From Stappia sp. (GTDB lineage: Bacteria > Pseudomonadota > Alphaproteobacteria > Rhizobiales > Stappiaceae): DNA of 62,133 nt. The stretch lies in assembly GCA_002722295.1 (NCBI GenBank), contig PBLF01000007.1, positions 1 through 62,133 on the forward strand. Reading direction: 5' to 3'. The translations under genes and the position numbers were made by a program. This document shows positions 1 through 10,198 of the stretch, piece after piece (position 1 is the first letter of the stretch; the number at the start of each line of letters is the position of its first letter). The notes under the pieces were generated by a model, which ran no database searches, was not told the origin of the DNA, and worked only from the letters and a program-made list of their open reading frames with translations.

Positions 1-142
1 GCGGACCCGCCATGAGGCGCTTGTCCCGGGCCCCGACGCCGCCATGAAGGCGGAACGGGCGGTACCGGGCGGCGCGGGCAAGGTCGAAACCTCCCGGGCA
101 GGCATCAGCGGCATGTCCGGCATGTGACGGATTTCCGGGACC
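1..142. other. Upstream flank of dapF, no gene recognised
   Basis: I see no convincing coding region, RNA gene or clear promoter in this short stretch at the window edge. It precedes the dapF start and may hold its leader or the end of an upstream gene cut off by the window. Confidence 0.4.
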
Positions 143-1051
143 ATGGGCGGCGAGAGCATACCCTTCCTGAAGATGAATGGGCTCGGCAACGATTTCGTTG
201 TCTGGGACGCCCGTGGCGAACCCGTGCGGCTCGATGACGACGAGATCCGCAGGATCGGCGCGCGCGACGGCGGCATCGGCTTCGACCAGATGATCACGGT
301 GGAGACGAGCCCCGCCGGGGCGGATGCCTTCATGCGCATTCACAACCGGGACGGCAGCCAGGTCGACGCCTGCGGAAACGCCACGCGCTGCATCGGGCGG
401 CTGCTGATGGAGGAGCGCGGGGTCGACCGGGTCACCATCGAGACCAACGCCGGCCTGCTCCGCGCCTTCGCGACGGACGATCCGCGCCGGGTGAGCGTCG
501 ACATGGGCGTGCCGCGCTTTGCCTGGAACGAGATCCCGCTTGCCGAGGAATTTCACGACACACGGGCGATCGAACTGCAGATCGGCCCCATCGACGCGCC
601 GATCCTGCATACGCCCTCGGTGGTGAATGTGGGCAATCCGCACGCGATCTTCTGGGTGAAGGATATCGACGCCTACGATCTGGAGCGCGTCGGTCCGCTT
701 CTTGAAAACCATCCCATGTTTCCGGAACGCGCGAACATCTCGCTGGCGCATGTCCTGTCCGACCACGAGATCGACGTGAAGGTGTGGGAGCGCGGGGTCG
801 GGCTGACCCGGGCCTGCGGCACCGCCGCCTGCGCGGTCGGGGTCGCGGCGGCGCGCGACAACCGCACGGGACGGCGGGTCACGGTCAACCTGCCCGGCGG
901 GCCGCTTCTCATCGAGTGGCGCGAGGCGGACGATCACATCCTCATGACCGGCGACACGGAAATCGAGTTCGAGGGTGTGCTGGAGCGCGAGACGCTCACC
1001 TATTCCAGAACCGGGCCCGGCGACCGGCCGATCCTCGAGGTGGTCAAGTGA
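143..1051 (+). CDS. dapF: Diaminopimelate epimerase
   Basis: Cytoplasmic, cofactor-independent epimerase that converts LL- to meso-diaminopimelate for lysine and peptidoglycan synthesis. The 302-residue protein has the two family cysteine motifs: Cys77 in DACGNATRC and Cys225 in RACGTAAC, the pair that acts as base and acid in this family. The N-terminal KMNGLGNDF motif is also typical. Length is somewhat above the usual 270-290 residues, through a short N-terminal extension (MGGESIP), so the true start could lie slightly downstream. Its TGA overlaps the GTG start of mtaB, which indicates translational coupling in a four-gene operon with ftsY and yciB. Confidence 0.97.
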   Translation: MGGESIPFLKMNGLGNDFVVWDARGEPVRLDDDEIRRIGARDGGIGFDQMITVETSPAGADAFMRIHNRDGSQVDACGNATRCIGRLLMEERGVDRVTIETNAGLLRAFATDDPRRVSVDMGVPRFAWNEIPLAEEFHDTRAIELQIGPIDAPILHTPSVVNVGNPHAIFWVKDIDAYDLERVGPLLENHPMFPERANISLAHVLSDHEIDVKVWERGVGLTRACGTAACAVGVAAARDNRTGRRVTVNLPGGPLLIEWREADDHILMTGDTEIEFEGVLERETLTYSRTGPGDRPILEVVK

Positions 1052-2325
1052 GCATCGACGTCGTCACCTTCGGCTGCCGCCTCAACTCCTACGAGTCCGA
1101 GGTGATGAAGCGCGAGGCCGAGGCCGCCGGCCTTCGCGACGCGATCCTCATCAACACCTGCGCGGTGACGGCGGAGGCGGTGCGCCAGGCCCGCCAGTCG
1201 ATCCGCAAGGCGCGCCGCGAGAACCCGGAAGCGCGCATCATTGTCACCGGCTGCGCGGCCCAGACCGAGGCGGACACATTCGCCGGCATGGACGAGGTCG
1301 ACCTGGTGCTCGGCAACACCGAGAAGCTGGAGCGCGCCTCCTACGGGCGCGTGGCGCAGTTCGGCATCGAGGAGAGCGAGAAGGTCCGCGTCAACGACAT
1401 CATGAGCGTGCGCGAGACGGCGGGTCACCTGATCGACGGGCTGGAGGGGCGCGCCCGGGCCTTCGTGCAGGTCCAGAACGGCTGCGACCATCGCTGCACC
1501 TTCTGCATCATTCCCTACGGACGCGGCAATTCGCGTTCGGTGCCCATCGGTGTCATCGTCGACCAGATCCGCCGCCTGGTGGAAAACGGCTACCGCGAGG
1601 TGGTGCTGACCGGTGTCGACATCACCAGCTTCGGCGCGGACCTGCCCGGAACCCCGAAGCTCGGCGACCTGGTGCAGAAGATCCTCAAGCTGGTGCCGGA
1701 CCTGAAGCGGCTGCGCCTGTCGTCCATCGACTCCATCGAGGCCGATCCGGCGCTGATGCGGGCGATCGCCGAGGAAGAGCGGCTGATGCCGCATCTGCAC
1801 CTGTCGCTTCAGGCGGGCGACGACATGATCCTCAAGCGGATGAAGCGCCGGCACCTGCGCGACGACACGATCCGCTTCTGCGAGGAGGTGCGTCGCCTGC
1901 GTCCCGACGTCGTGTTCGGTGCCGACATCATCGCCGGCTTCCCGACCGAGACGGAGGAGATGTTCGCCAATTCGCTCGCCATCGTCGACGATTGCGGGCT
2001 GACGCATCTGCATGTCTTCCCGTTCTCGCCGCGCAAGGGCACGCCGGCGGCGCGGATGCCCCAGCTTGGCCGCGCCATCGTCAAGGAGCGCGCCGCGAGG
2101 CTGCGCGAGAAGGGCGAGGCGGCGCTGCTCGCGCATCTGGACGGCGAGGTGGGGCGCACGCGCGAGGTTCTCGTGGAGCGTGAGGGGCTTGGCCGCTCGG
2201 AGCAGTTCACCCAGGTCGAGTTCGAGGACACCGCGCTTCAGGCCGGCGACCTTGTAAAGCTGACCGTCACCGGGCATACCGGGCGCCATCTCCTGGCAAC
2301 TCCGGCAAGGCAGCAGGCAGCATGA
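1048..2325 (+). CDS. mtaB: tRNA (N6-L-threonylcarbamoyladenosine(37)-C2)-methylthiotransferase
   Basis: Radical-SAM enzyme that adds a methylthio group to t6A37 of ANN-decoding tRNAs. From the GTG at 1048 the protein has 425 residues, normal for MtaB. The N-terminal UPF0004 domain has Cys10 (FGCRLNSYE), Cys38 and Cys69, which bind the auxiliary cluster. The radical-SAM motif GCDHRCTFC gives Cys146, Cys150 and Cys153. A TRAM-like segment ends the protein. The frame stays open further upstream inside dapF, but homology starts at SIDVVTFGC. The GTG overlaps the dapF stop by 4 nt, and the stop overlaps the ftsY ATG. Confidence 0.95.
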   Translation: MSIDVVTFGCRLNSYESEVMKREAEAAGLRDAILINTCAVTAEAVRQARQSIRKARRENPEARIIVTGCAAQTEADTFAGMDEVDLVLGNTEKLERASYGRVAQFGIEESEKVRVNDIMSVRETAGHLIDGLEGRARAFVQVQNGCDHRCTFCIIPYGRGNSRSVPIGVIVDQIRRLVENGYREVVLTGVDITSFGADLPGTPKLGDLVQKILKLVPDLKRLRLSSIDSIEADPALMRAIAEEERLMPHLHLSLQAGDDMILKRMKRRHLRDDTIRFCEEVRRLRPDVVFGADIIAGFPTETEEMFANSLAIVDDCGLTHLHVFPFSPRKGTPAARMPQLGRAIVKERAARLREKGEAALLAHLDGEVGRTREVLVEREGLGRSEQFTQVEFEDTALQAGDLVKLTVTGHTGRHLLATPARQQAA

Positions 2326-3725
2326 GCGACACCAAGCGCGGATTTCTCGGACGCCTCTTCGGCGGACGCAAGCCGACGCCTGAAGACGAGCAGCGGCCCG
2401 AAACCGAGGCGCTTCGCGAGGAGCTCCCGGAGGACGGAGGCGCGCCCGCATCCGCACCCGATGAGGACAGCTCTCCCGACACGGCGACCGATACCCGGGC
2501 CGAGCAGGCCGGAGAGCCGGTGGCCGCGCCCGTGACGCCGGCGTCCGACGCCGGGGTCGAGATCGCGGCGGAGCCGGAGCCGGAAACGGCCACGGGAGCC
2601 GAGGCGAACGAGGAAATCGCCCGCGAACTCGCGGAGGCGATGGACGCTGCACCGGATGCCGACGCCGGAGCGGACAGTGAGAGCGAAGACGAGGCGGCTG
2701 CCGACAGCGCCGAGCCGACCGAACCTCCCGCCGATCCCGCCCCGCAGGCGGAGACCGGGGCATCCGCCGAGCCCGAAGCCCCAGCCGAGGCCACCCCGCG
2801 CCGCTCCTGGCTGACCCGCCTGCGCGACGGGCTGGCGCGCTCGTCGGCATCGCTGACCGGCGGCATCACCTCGCTTTTCACCAAGCGCAAGCTCGACGCC
2901 ACGACGCTGGAGGAATTGGAGGACCTGCTGCTGCAGGCCGACCTCGGCCTCGACACGGCGATGGCGATCACCGACCGCATTGGCGACGGGCGCTTCAACA
3001 AGGAAATTTCTCCCGAGGAGGTGCGCCGCATTCTCTCCGAGGAGGTGACGAAGGTGCTGGAGCCGGTCGCCAGGCCGCTGGAGGTCAGGGGCGATCACAC
3101 GCCGCAGGTGATCCTGTTCGTCGGCGTCAACGGCACGGGCAAGACCACGACGATCGGCAAGCTGTCGGCGAAGCTCGCCGCCGAGGGCAAGTCGGTGATG
3201 CTCGCGGCGGGCGACACGTTCCGCGCGGCGGCGGTCGAGCAGCTCAGGATCTGGGGCGAACGCACCGGCGCCGAGGTGGTGTCGCGCGACACGGGCGCGG
3301 ACGCGGCCGGCCTCGTCTTCGACGCCATGAAGGCGGCGCGCGAGAAGGGGGTCGATGTGCTTCTCGTCGACACGGCCGGGCGGCTGCAGAACCGCGCCGA
3401 ACTGATGGCCGAGCTCGAAAAGGTCGTGCGCGTGATCCGCAAGCACGACGAGACCGCCCCTCATGACGTGATCCTGACGCTGGATGCGACGACGGGGCAG
3501 AATGCCATGAACCAGGTGGAGATCTTCGGCCGGACGGCCGGTGTCACCGGCCTGGTCATGACCAAGCTCGACGGCACGGCGCGTGGCGGCATTCTCGTCG
3601 CCATCGCCGCAAAGCACGGCCTGCCGGTGCATTTCATCGGCGTGGGCGAGGGTGTGGAGGATCTGGAGCCCTTCCGGGCCGAGGACTTCGCCGACGCGAT
3701 CGCGGGACGGGAGAGCGGCAGCTGA
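2322..3725 (+). CDS. ftsY: Signal recognition particle receptor FtsY
   Basis: SRP receptor GTPase that docks ribosome-SRP complexes at the inner membrane for co-translational insertion. The 467-residue protein has a long, very acidic Ala/Glu/Asp/Pro-rich N-terminal part (about residues 20-160), then the NG domain. G1 [10 protein letters not shown] is at 268-277, followed by [16 protein letters not shown] and [10 protein letters not shown]. The acidic A domain is the membrane/translocon-contacting part in other FtsY proteins. It starts by ATGA overlap with mtaB, and its TGA overlaps the next ATG. Confidence 0.97.
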   Translation: MSDTKRGFLGRLFGGRKPTPEDEQRPETEALREELPEDGGAPASAPDEDSSPDTATDTRAEQAGEPVAAPVTPASDAGVEIAAEPEPETATGAEANEEIARELAEAMDAAPDADAGADSESEDEAAADSAEPTEPPADPAPQAETGASAEPEAPAEATPRRSWLTRLRDGLARSSASLTGGITSLFTKRKLDATTLEELEDLLLQADLGLDTAMAITDRIGDGRFNKEISPEEVRRILSEEVTKVLEPVARPLEVRGDHTPQVILFVGVNGTGKTTTIGKLSAKLAAEGKSVMLAAGDTFRAAAVEQLRIWGERTGAEVVSRDTGADAAGLVFDAMKAAREKGVDVLLVDTAGRLQNRAELMAELEKVVRVIRKHDETAPHDVILTLDATTGQNAMNQVEIFGRTAGVTGLVMTKLDGTARGGILVAIAAKHGLPVHFIGVGEGVEDLEPFRAEDFADAIAGRESGS

Positions 3726-4369
3726 TGGAATTCGAGAAGGGTCCGAACGAACCAGGCCGCAAGGAACTTTCGCCTCTGCTCAAGCTCGTGCTGGAGCTGG
3801 GGCCGCTGGTGTTGTTCTTCTTCGCCAATTCGCGCGGTGCGGCGCTCGCAGACCAGTTTCCGGTGCTGAAGGAACTGGGGGATCCGATCTTCCTCGCCAC
3901 CGCGGTCTTCATGGTGGCGATTTCGCTTTCCCTGGCCGTGTCCTGGGCGCTGACCCGGCGCCTGCCGGTGATGCCCGTGGTCTCTGGGGTGGTCGTACTC
4001 GTCTTCGGCGCGCTGACCCTGTGGCTGCACGACGAGCTCTTCATCAAGCTGAAGCCGACCATCGTGAACGTGCTGTTCGGCTCGATCCTGCTTGGCGGGC
4101 TCGCGTTCGGAAAATCCCTTCTCGGCTATGTCTTCGACAGCGTCTTCCACCTGGACGACGAGGGGTGGCGCAAGCTCACCTTCCGCTGGGGCGTGTTCTT
4201 CTTCGTGCTGGCCGTCATCAACGAGGTTGTCTGGCGCAGCTTCTCGACGGATTTCTGGGTGTCGTTCAAGGTCTTCGGCGTGATGCCGCTGACCATCGTG
4301 TTCACGCTGTCCCAGATGCCGCTTGTCGCCCGCCACACCGTCGAGACGGGCGAGAACAAGGACGGCTGA
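3725..4369 (+). CDS. yciB: Inner membrane septation-family protein YciB/IspZ
   Basis: A 214-residue polytopic inner membrane protein of the YciB (IspA/IspZ) family, linked in enterobacteria to envelope integrity and septation; the biochemical role is unsettled. Visible features are about five hydrophobic segments and the family motifs [16 protein letters not shown] near the N terminus, [16 protein letters not shown] in the middle, and [12 protein letters not shown] with NEVVWR towards the C terminus. It is the last gene of the dapF operon (start overlaps the ftsY stop), and this position after ftsY is common in Hyphomicrobiales. Confidence 0.93.
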   Translation: MEFEKGPNEPGRKELSPLLKLVLELGPLVLFFFANSRGAALADQFPVLKELGDPIFLATAVFMVAISLSLAVSWALTRRLPVMPVVSGVVVLVFGALTLWLHDELFIKLKPTIVNVLFGSILLGGLAFGKSLLGYVFDSVFHLDDEGWRKLTFRWGVFFFVLAVINEVVWRSFSTDFWVSFKVFGVMPLTIVFTLSQMPLVARHTVETGENKDG

Positions 4370-4376
4370 AACGCCC

Positions 4377-4394
4377 AGGGTGCGTCCGCACCCT
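4377..4394. terminator. Short stem-loop between convergent genes
   Basis: The arms AGGGTGCG and CGCACCCT are separated by two bases (in practice a 6-7 bp stem with a small loop) and sit between the convergent yciB and nnrU genes. There is only a weak T-rich tail (CGTTTA) on the plus strand, so this is a weak terminator call. Confidence 0.4.
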
Positions 4395-4412
4395 CGTTTA
4401 TGGATCCACACC

Positions 4413-5111
4413 CTAGAACCTTGCGAGCGGATCACGTCCGATCAGCCAGAGGTGCCCCTGCAGCAGGAACCAGGCGAAGAGCGCCAGCGTGAGGGCGAGG
4501 ATCGCGAGGTCCCGCCTCCCGAAGGCCGGACGCGCGCGTCCCGAGACGAGTGCCACGAAGGGAACCCGTGAGGTCCGGCTGGCGAGCCGGCGCCAGAGAT
4601 CCGGCCCGAGCCGGCGCCGCGCCCTGAGGTCGAGCAGGGCTATGCCGCCGAGCGAGAGGGCGGCGAAGGTTCCGAACAGGATCAGCGCGACGAGATGGCC
4701 GTTGGCCACGAGATGCAGCAGTGCCCAGAGCAGGAAGCCCGCGAGAACCGGGTGGCGGACAACGCTTGCCGCCGGCCCCGGACGCCAGTCGTCGGCGGGG
4801 TCCGGCGGGGCCATGAGCGAGACTGAAAGCGGCGTGGGCTCGCTCAGGCCCGCGATCAGCAGCCAGGCGGCAAGCGGCATGAAGGTGAGCGCCAGATGCG
4901 CCTGCCAGGCGGCGGGCTCCCACAGCATCACATAGGGCGCGCGGCTGGCCGCCGAGATCAGCCAGACAAGCAGCACGAGCGAGAGGAGTGAATAGGCGGC
5001 GAGATAGGTACGCCGGCCGAAGGCGGCGATCAGGCGCGGCCGCACGCGCGGATGCGGCGGGATCGCGTGGGCCGCGAGAAAGGCGGCAAGGCTTGCAAGG
5101 AACTCGGTCAT
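4413..5111 (-). CDS. NnrU family membrane protein
   Basis: A 232-residue protein with about six hydrophobic segments and the NnrU signature: AHAIPPHPRVRPRLIAAFGRR near the N terminus and VRHPVLAGFLLWALLHLVANG in the middle. NnrU was named from nitrite/nitric-oxide gene clusters. Many alphaproteobacteria carry copies without denitrification genes, as here, so no role in nitrogen metabolism can be claimed. It is convergent with yciB and divergent from cfa. Confidence 0.88.
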   Translation of the reverse strand: MTEFLASLAAFLAAHAIPPHPRVRPRLIAAFGRRTYLAAYSLLSLVLLVWLISAASRAPYVMLWEPAAWQAHLALTFMPLAAWLLIAGLSEPTPLSVSLMAPPDPADDWRPGPAASVVRHPVLAGFLLWALLHLVANGHLVALILFGTFAALSLGGIALLDLRARRRLGPDLWRRLASRTSRVPFVALVSGRARPAFGRRDLAILALTLALFAWFLLQGHLWLIGRDPLARF

Positions 5112-5471
5112 GGGGCCTCACGGCTCTTGGTGGCCGGCGTTTTCGGCGGTATCGCGCACCGGATGGTCATGTCCTCCACCATGCGGTTGTGGAGCCGTCA
5201 TGCAAGGGGGCGCCGTGTCGCGGGCTTGACCGTTGCGCGGATCGGGTCAAACTACCTGAAGTGGATTGCATTGCATGAGGCGCGGCGGAAGCCGCGTCAG
5301 CCCGCCGCGCGGATTTTCACGGTCCGCGCACCGGAGACGAAACGACACACCCCGGTGCATCCGGAACAGCGTCCATGTGCCCTGTCCTGTCCGACGCGCA
5401 ATCAGCTTCTTCTTCCCGCCGCCGGGCCGGACGGCCATGAGCCGCCGTGTCACCCGCCGAAAGGGACGACC
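5112..5471. other. 360-bp divergent intergenic region, nnrU-cfa
   Basis: No gene recognised. It must hold the divergent promoters of nnrU and cfa. A dyad TTGACC (5226-5231) N13 GGTCAA (5245-5250) is visible. The TTGACC could be a -35 element, but no good -10 follows at 17 nt. Open frames run through the region but look like GC-driven noise. Confidence 0.4.
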
Positions 5472-6728
5472 ATGGATCGACCGCTCGACCGCCTGCTGAC
5501 CCGCCTGATCCGAACCGGCACGCTGACCTTCAGCGGACCCGGCGGGACGACCAGAACCTATGGCGACGGAACCGGAACACCGGTTCATGTCGCGATCAGA
5601 ACCCGGCGCGCGGCTCTTGCCATCGCGCTGGATCCGATGCTTGCCGCGCCCGAGGCCTACATGGATGGCGACCTCGAGGTGGTTCAGGGTGATTTGCTCG
5701 ATTTTCTGAAGGTGGTGTTCCTCAACATGGGGGACGAGAGCGCGCCAAGCCTGGCCGCGAGGACCATCGACCGGCTGCGGATGCTCGGCCGGCGGCTGCA
5801 CCAGTACAACCCTGCGGGCCGCGCGACGCGCAACATCCAGCATCACTACGATCTGTCCGCCGACTTCTACCGGCTCTTCCTCGATGAGGACATGCAGTAT
5901 TCCTGCGCCTATTTCGCAAGTCCCGACGCGGGCCTCGACGAGGCACAACTCGCCAAGAAGCGCCATATCGCCGCCAAGCTCGCCATGCGTCCGGGCCTGC
6001 GGGTCCTGGACATCGGCTCGGGCTGGGGCGGCATGGGGCTCTATCTGGCGCGCGGCTTCGACGCCTCGGTGACCGGTGTGACGCTGTCGCGCGACCAGCA
6101 CGAGGTCTCCCGCGCCCGCGCGGAGGCGGAGGGATTGGCGGCGCGGGCGTCGTTCGAGCTGCGCGATTATCGCAGCCTGTCGCAGCGCTACGACCGTATC
6201 GTCTCGGTCGGCATGTTCGAGCATGTGGGCGTGAGCCACTACCGGCAGTTCTTCGAGACCTGCGCGCGGCTTCTGGACGACGACGGCGTGATGCTTCTGC
6301 ATTCGATCGGCCGCAGCGGCGTGCCTGGCGCGACGAACCCCTTCATTCGCAAGTACATCTTCCCCGGCGGCTACATGCCGGCGCTGTCGGAGGTGCTGCC
6401 GGTCATCGAGCGCACGGGCCTCGTCGTCACCGATGTCGAGATCCTGCGGCTGCACTACGCCGAGACCCTGAAGCATTGGCGGCAGCGCTTCCATGCGCGC
6501 TGGAAGGAGGCGGCGGAGCGCTTCGATGAACGCTTCTGCCGCATGTGGGATTTCTATCTCGCCGGATCGGAAGCCGCCTTCCGCTGGCAGGACCTGATGG
6601 TGTTCCAGATCCAGATCGCGAAGACGAACCACGCGCTGCCGGTGACACGGGACTACATGGCTCGCGAGGAGGCGACGCTGATCGATGCCGCGTCCGCGTT
6701 CAGGCAGGCCGGATCCGGAGACGACTGA
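5472..6728 (+). CDS. cfa: Cyclopropane-fatty-acyl-phospholipid synthase
   Basis: SAM-dependent methyltransferase that adds a methylene bridge to double bonds of membrane phospholipid acyl chains, often in stationary phase or stress. From the ATG at 5472 it has 418 residues, near the usual length. The N-terminal lipid-binding part includes EAYMDGDLEV. Then come NIQHHYDLSADFYRLFLD and MQYSCAYF, SAM motif I VLDIGSGWGG (178-187), and SVGMFEHVG with the family catalytic region. The frame is open upstream to 5052, but the sequence before 5472 has no family similarity. Confidence 0.95.
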   Translation: MDRPLDRLLTRLIRTGTLTFSGPGGTTRTYGDGTGTPVHVAIRTRRAALAIALDPMLAAPEAYMDGDLEVVQGDLLDFLKVVFLNMGDESAPSLAARTIDRLRMLGRRLHQYNPAGRATRNIQHHYDLSADFYRLFLDEDMQYSCAYFASPDAGLDEAQLAKKRHIAAKLAMRPGLRVLDIGSGWGGMGLYLARGFDASVTGVTLSRDQHEVSRARAEAEGLAARASFELRDYRSLSQRYDRIVSVGMFEHVGVSHYRQFFETCARLLDDDGVMLLHSIGRSGVPGATNPFIRKYIFPGGYMPALSEVLPVIERTGLVVTDVEILRLHYAETLKHWRQRFHARWKEAAERFDERFCRMWDFYLAGSEAAFRWQDLMVFQIQIAKTNHALPVTRDYMAREEATLIDAASAFRQAGSGDD

Positions 6729-6755
6729 CCGGCGTCGCCCTTGCTGTGCGGGGCG

Positions 6756-7340
6756 TCAGCGGGCGAGCAGTCCCGGTCCGCCGGAAAGGGCGAGGGCGGC
6801 ATCCGTCAGGGCGAGCATGTTCGCGTTGGGCTGGCTCGCGGGCAGGCCGCGCAGGTGCCGCAGGTGACGGAACGCCGTTTCGAGATCCGGATGCAGTTCC
6901 GGCCAGGCAAGCACGAGGTAAAGCGCCAGGACGCTCACCGAACGCGAGCGACCTCCCCGGCAGTGCACCAGGACGTTGCCGGCACGGTGCGGCGGATAGT
7001 GGCTCTTGCCCGGGCTTTCCTGGCCAAGGATGCCGGCGAGAACGAGTGCTGCGCCCAGAAGGTGGGGCGGTGTGTTTCCCCTGCCGTCGATCAACCCGAC
7101 ATGGGTGCGCCGCACGGCGGTGCCGTCGGCAAGCGTCAGCGGCGCCATCTCGATGTTGACGGCAAGGTTCATGGTCGAGGTGATGCCGCGCTCCAGAAGC
7201 AGGGCTCCGTCGTCGGCGGCGATCCGGTTGCCGAGGTAGAGCGTCGCGCCGGGCATTTCGGCGACGGGAAGCAGCACCGGCAGCCGGTCTTCCTGCGTTT
7301 CTTCCAGATGCGGGGCGAGAAGGGGAGCGTGGTCGGTCAT
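6756..7340 (-). CDS. Dual-specificity-type protein/phosphoester phosphatase
   Basis: A 194-residue cysteine-dependent phosphatase. The signature HCRGGRSRS (126-134) has the CX5R loop with nucleophile Cys127 and Arg133. Asp85 in GLIDGRGN is placed as the usual general acid. No signal peptide, so cytoplasmic. Such proteins dephosphorylate Tyr/Ser/Thr or small phosphoesters, and sequence alone does not decide. It is the last gene of a leftward operon: its ATG overlaps the stop of the upstream MBL-fold hydrolase by 4 nt. Linkage to an ABC importer suggests a small-molecule substrate. Confidence 0.85.
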   Translation of the reverse strand: MTDHAPLLAPHLEETQEDRLPVLLPVAEMPGATLYLGNRIAADDGALLLERGITSTMNLAVNIEMAPLTLADGTAVRRTHVGLIDGRGNTPPHLLGAALVLAGILGQESPGKSHYPPHRAGNVLVHCRGGRSRSVSVLALYLVLAWPELHPDLETAFRHLRHLRGLPASQPNANMLALTDAALALSGGPGLLAR

Positions 7341-8473
7341 GAGGCGCGGGATCCGGTGCGTTCGGCAGGCCGTGATGGGCCAAGATCGAGGACGGGGTCA
7401 AGCACGAGGCGCTCCCCCAGGGCGGTGCAGAGCCCGGTCATGGTCTCGCGGGCGGCGAAGACGGGCAGGACATGCTCCGCCCCGGTTTCCCGTGCAAGCG
7501 CCAGCGTGTCCGAGAGGCACGGGTGGACGTTCCAGGCGAACCATCTCGCGCGGTCCGTGCGCAGCAGGTCATGCGCGGGCGTTCCCTTCGGAACATGGCT
7601 CGAGAAGATGAAGCGGAACCCCTCGCCGATGCGCGCGAGAAGGTCGGCGGGCAAGCCCGTTTCCGCGTTGGAGCCGGCCGCGACGATGACGTCCGAGGGA
7701 TGCCAGTCGTCGGTCCGTCCCGCCGTGGCATCCGCCAGTCGGGCGGCTGCGCGCGCGATCCGGGCGGAAACGCCCGCGACCCGGCCGTCGGCGATGTCGC
7801 GAAGCTCGGCGACAAGGCGCGGGCAGGGTCTTGGCGCCAGCCCCCTGGCCTCGAGAGCGAGCGCCACCTCGGGACCGCGCCCGCCGGCGGGAACCGGCAG
7901 CACCGCGCCGGAGGAGGCCTCGCGGGCGATGTGCTCGATCTGGTCGGCCAGCGGCTCGTCCCGGTCGCCATAGGAGGCGTCGGTGACCAGAACGCGCGCG
8001 GGGGGCGGGCTGTCGAAGGGCAGCAGCGTCGATTCCCGGCTCCAGTCGCCGGTGTAGAGGATGCCGCCGGCCGCATCCGCATGGATCCAGACGCCGCCGG
8101 GCGCATGGCCTGACCGGCCAAGCGTGAGCGGTACGCCGCAGACCGTCGCGGGCCCGCTTTCCGGCAGCAGGCGTCGCCTGTCCCCGGGAATGAAACCGGC
8201 GCCGTACTCCGCCTCGATCAGGCGAAAGGTCGTCGCCGTGGCGTGGACCGGGGGATTGCCGAGCCGGGCTGCAAGGTCCAACCCGCCGCAATGATCCTGA
8301 TGGGCGTGGGAGATCAGGATCGCGTCCACTTCACCCACGCCGGTGAGGTCCGGCAGCACGCCGGGTTCGGGGCCCTCGCCCAGGTCGAGCAGCAGGCGGG
8401 CGCCTGCCGTCTCCAGCAGGAAGGCGGCGGGGAGCTTGCCGTTGATGCCGCTCACGCAGGTCAGTCTTGCCAA
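7337..8473 (-). CDS. MBL-fold metallohydrolase, beta-CASP-like
   Basis: A 378-residue metallo-beta-lactamase-fold hydrolase. The metal motif HAHQDH gives His56, His58, Asp60 and His61. SGHAPGG supplies a further His and LYTGDWSRES the bridging Asp. The segment LVTDASYGDR resembles the motif that opens a beta-CASP insert, as in RNase J/CPSF-type nucleases and phosphodiesterases. No signal peptide. It overlaps the ABC permease gene by 13 nt and the phosphatase by 4 nt. Phosphodiester hydrolysis is plausible, but the substrate is unknown. It could instead be an RNA-processing enzyme. Confidence 0.85.
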   Translation of the reverse strand: MARLTCVSGINGKLPAAFLLETAGARLLLDLGEGPEPGVLPDLTGVGEVDAILISHAHQDHCGGLDLAARLGNPPVHATATTFRLIEAEYGAGFIPGDRRRLLPESGPATVCGVPLTLGRSGHAPGGVWIHADAAGGILYTGDWSRESTLLPFDSPPPARVLVTDASYGDRDEPLADQIEHIAREASSGAVLPVPAGGRGPEVALALEARGLAPRPCPRLVAELRDIADGRVAGVSARIARAAARLADATAGRTDDWHPSDVIVAAGSNAETGLPADLLARIGEGFRFIFSSHVPKGTPAHDLLRTDRARWFAWNVHPCLSDTLALARETGAEHVLPVFAARETMTGLCTALGERLVLDPVLDLGPSRPAERTGSRAS

Positions 8474-10194
8474 GGCAGGGCTCCCTTCGGCAACCGGCGG
8501 GAGGCCAGCGAGGCGGCCAGCATCAGGGCGAAGACCACCAGCACCATGAGGCAGCCGACGGCCGCCGCGAGCGTGGAGGACCCCGCCTCGTCGAGGAAGA
8601 CGATCATCGGGCCGATGGTGCGGGTGCTGGAGGACACGAGCAGGATCGACACCTGGATCTCGTTCAGCACCGTCATGAAGACGAGGATGCCACTGGCGAA
8701 GAGCGAGGGCGCGACCAGTGGCGCGATGATGTCGCGCATGCGTGTCAGGAAGCCGGCACCGGCGACGCGGGCGGCCTCCTCGAGCGAGCGGTCCACCTGC
8801 GCGAAACCGCCGAGGATCGGCCTGAGGGCAAGCGCCAGGAAGTTGGACAGATAGGCGGCGAGAATGATCCAGGGTGTGCCGTAGAGGCTGAAGCCGAGCA
8901 GCGGCAGCGGCCGCAGGAAGAACAGGATCATGGCAACGCCCAGGATGACGCCGGGCAGCGCGTAGGCGAGTTCCGCCGCCATGTGCGCCGCGCGAACCTC
9001 CGGTCCGCGGCGGAAGGTCAGGAACCAGCCGAGGAACAGCGACACGACGAGCAGGATCGCCACCGCCGCGCCGGTGAGCGTGAAGCTGGTGGCGAAGGCC
9101 TCGCGGATCTGGCTGTGGCGGAAGAGGGCGTTGACGTAGTGCTCGAATGTCAGCGTCTCGAACGTGAGGCCCTGGCCGTAGCCGGAGACCAGCGAGGTGG
9201 CGACAAGCGCGGAGAGTGGAAGCGCGAGCGTCGCGACGAGGAAGGCCCAGGCGCCGGCCTCGACCATCGGGCGGGCGCGGCCGAGCGGAATGCGGATGGT
9301 GCCGCCGGATCCGTCGACCTGAAGGTTGCCGCGCCGTCCGGCCCAGCCGGCGAAGGCAAGGGCCGCGACCGTGACCGTGGACAGGAGCAGGGCGAGCGTT
9401 GCCATGTCCGACAGGGCGGAGGGGCCGTAGGCATTCATCTGGCGGTAGATCAGCGTGACGAGGGTCGGAAAGCGTGCCGGGATGCCGAGCATCGCCTGGA
9501 TGCCGAAGTTGCCGATGGCCGAGACGAAGGCGAGGCCGGCGCCGGCGAGAAGCCCTGCTCGGGCGAGCGGCAGCACGATCGTGGCAACGAGGCGCAGGTT
9601 TCCCGCGCCGGCGGCACGGGCGGCCTCGGCAAGGCTCGCCGGCAGGCGCGCAAGGCTCGCGCGCACGGTCAGGAACACGAGCGGGGCGTTGGTCAGGCCG
9701 AGAAGAACGATGATGCCCGTGGCGGAAAACAGCGGATGCCGGGCACCGGGCTCCAGGGCGAGGCCGAGCGCGCCGAGCACGGGGCTCGTCGGCGAAAAGG
9801 CCTGCACCCAGGCAAGGGCCGTGACCTGCGGCGGGATCATGAGCGGCAGCACGAAGCCGAACACCCAGGCTGTGCGGGCGCGCATGTCGGTGAGCGCGGT
9901 CAGCAGCGCGGCAAGCGTGCCGAGCGCGACGGCGATCACGGTCGACAGGGCGGCGACCTGGAGCGAATTCAGTGTCGCGGTGACGACGCGGCGTTTCAGC
10001 AGGAGATCGGCGAGACGGTCGAGATCGATGAAGCCGGCGGGCGCGATCCCCGTGACCGCCAGGCGCACCAGCGGCGCCAGCGACAGGGCGGCGACGAACA
10101 GCAGCAGGAGGACGAGCACGGCCCCTTGCGAGGACGGCAGAAGGGCCGGCAGACGCCGGCCCCCCCGCGACATTGTCGTTGCGATGTCGGACAT
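8461..10194 (-). CDS. Iron/phosphonate-type ABC transporter permease (double BPD domain)
   Basis: A 577-residue inner membrane permease with two fused binding-protein-dependent transport domains, about twelve hydrophobic segments. EAA-type loops are visible as LAEAARAAGAGNLR in the first half and LEEAARVAGAGFL in the second. This is the FbpB/AfuB architecture, also used by 2-aminoethylphosphonate and other importers. It starts 4 nt after the binding-protein gene and overlaps the MBL gene. A start at a later ATG (MSRGG) is possible. Confidence 0.92.
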   Translation of the reverse strand: MSDIATTMSRGGRRLPALLPSSQGAVLVLLLLFVAALSLAPLVRLAVTGIAPAGFIDLDRLADLLLKRRVVTATLNSLQVAALSTVIAVALGTLAALLTALTDMRARTAWVFGFVLPLMIPPQVTALAWVQAFSPTSPVLGALGLALEPGARHPLFSATGIIVLLGLTNAPLVFLTVRASLARLPASLAEAARAAGAGNLRLVATIVLPLARAGLLAGAGLAFVSAIGNFGIQAMLGIPARFPTLVTLIYRQMNAYGPSALSDMATLALLLSTVTVAALAFAGWAGRRGNLQVDGSGGTIRIPLGRARPMVEAGAWAFLVATLALPLSALVATSLVSGYGQGLTFETLTFEHYVNALFRHSQIREAFATSFTLTGAAVAILLVVSLFLGWFLTFRRGPEVRAAHMAAELAYALPGVILGVAMILFFLRPLPLLGFSLYGTPWIILAAYLSNFLALALRPILGGFAQVDRSLEEAARVAGAGFLTRMRDIIAPLVAPSLFASGILVFMTVLNEIQVSILLVSSSTRTIGPMIVFLDEAGSSTLAAAVGCLMVLVVFALMLAASLASRRLPKGALPWQD

Positions 10195-10198
10195 CGCC

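Noticed and set aside
5226..5254. TTGACC before cfa considered as another MerR-type site
   Set aside because: It lacks the CTCTAGC core and GAG half-site, lies in the chromosomal part and has no good -10 at 19 nt.
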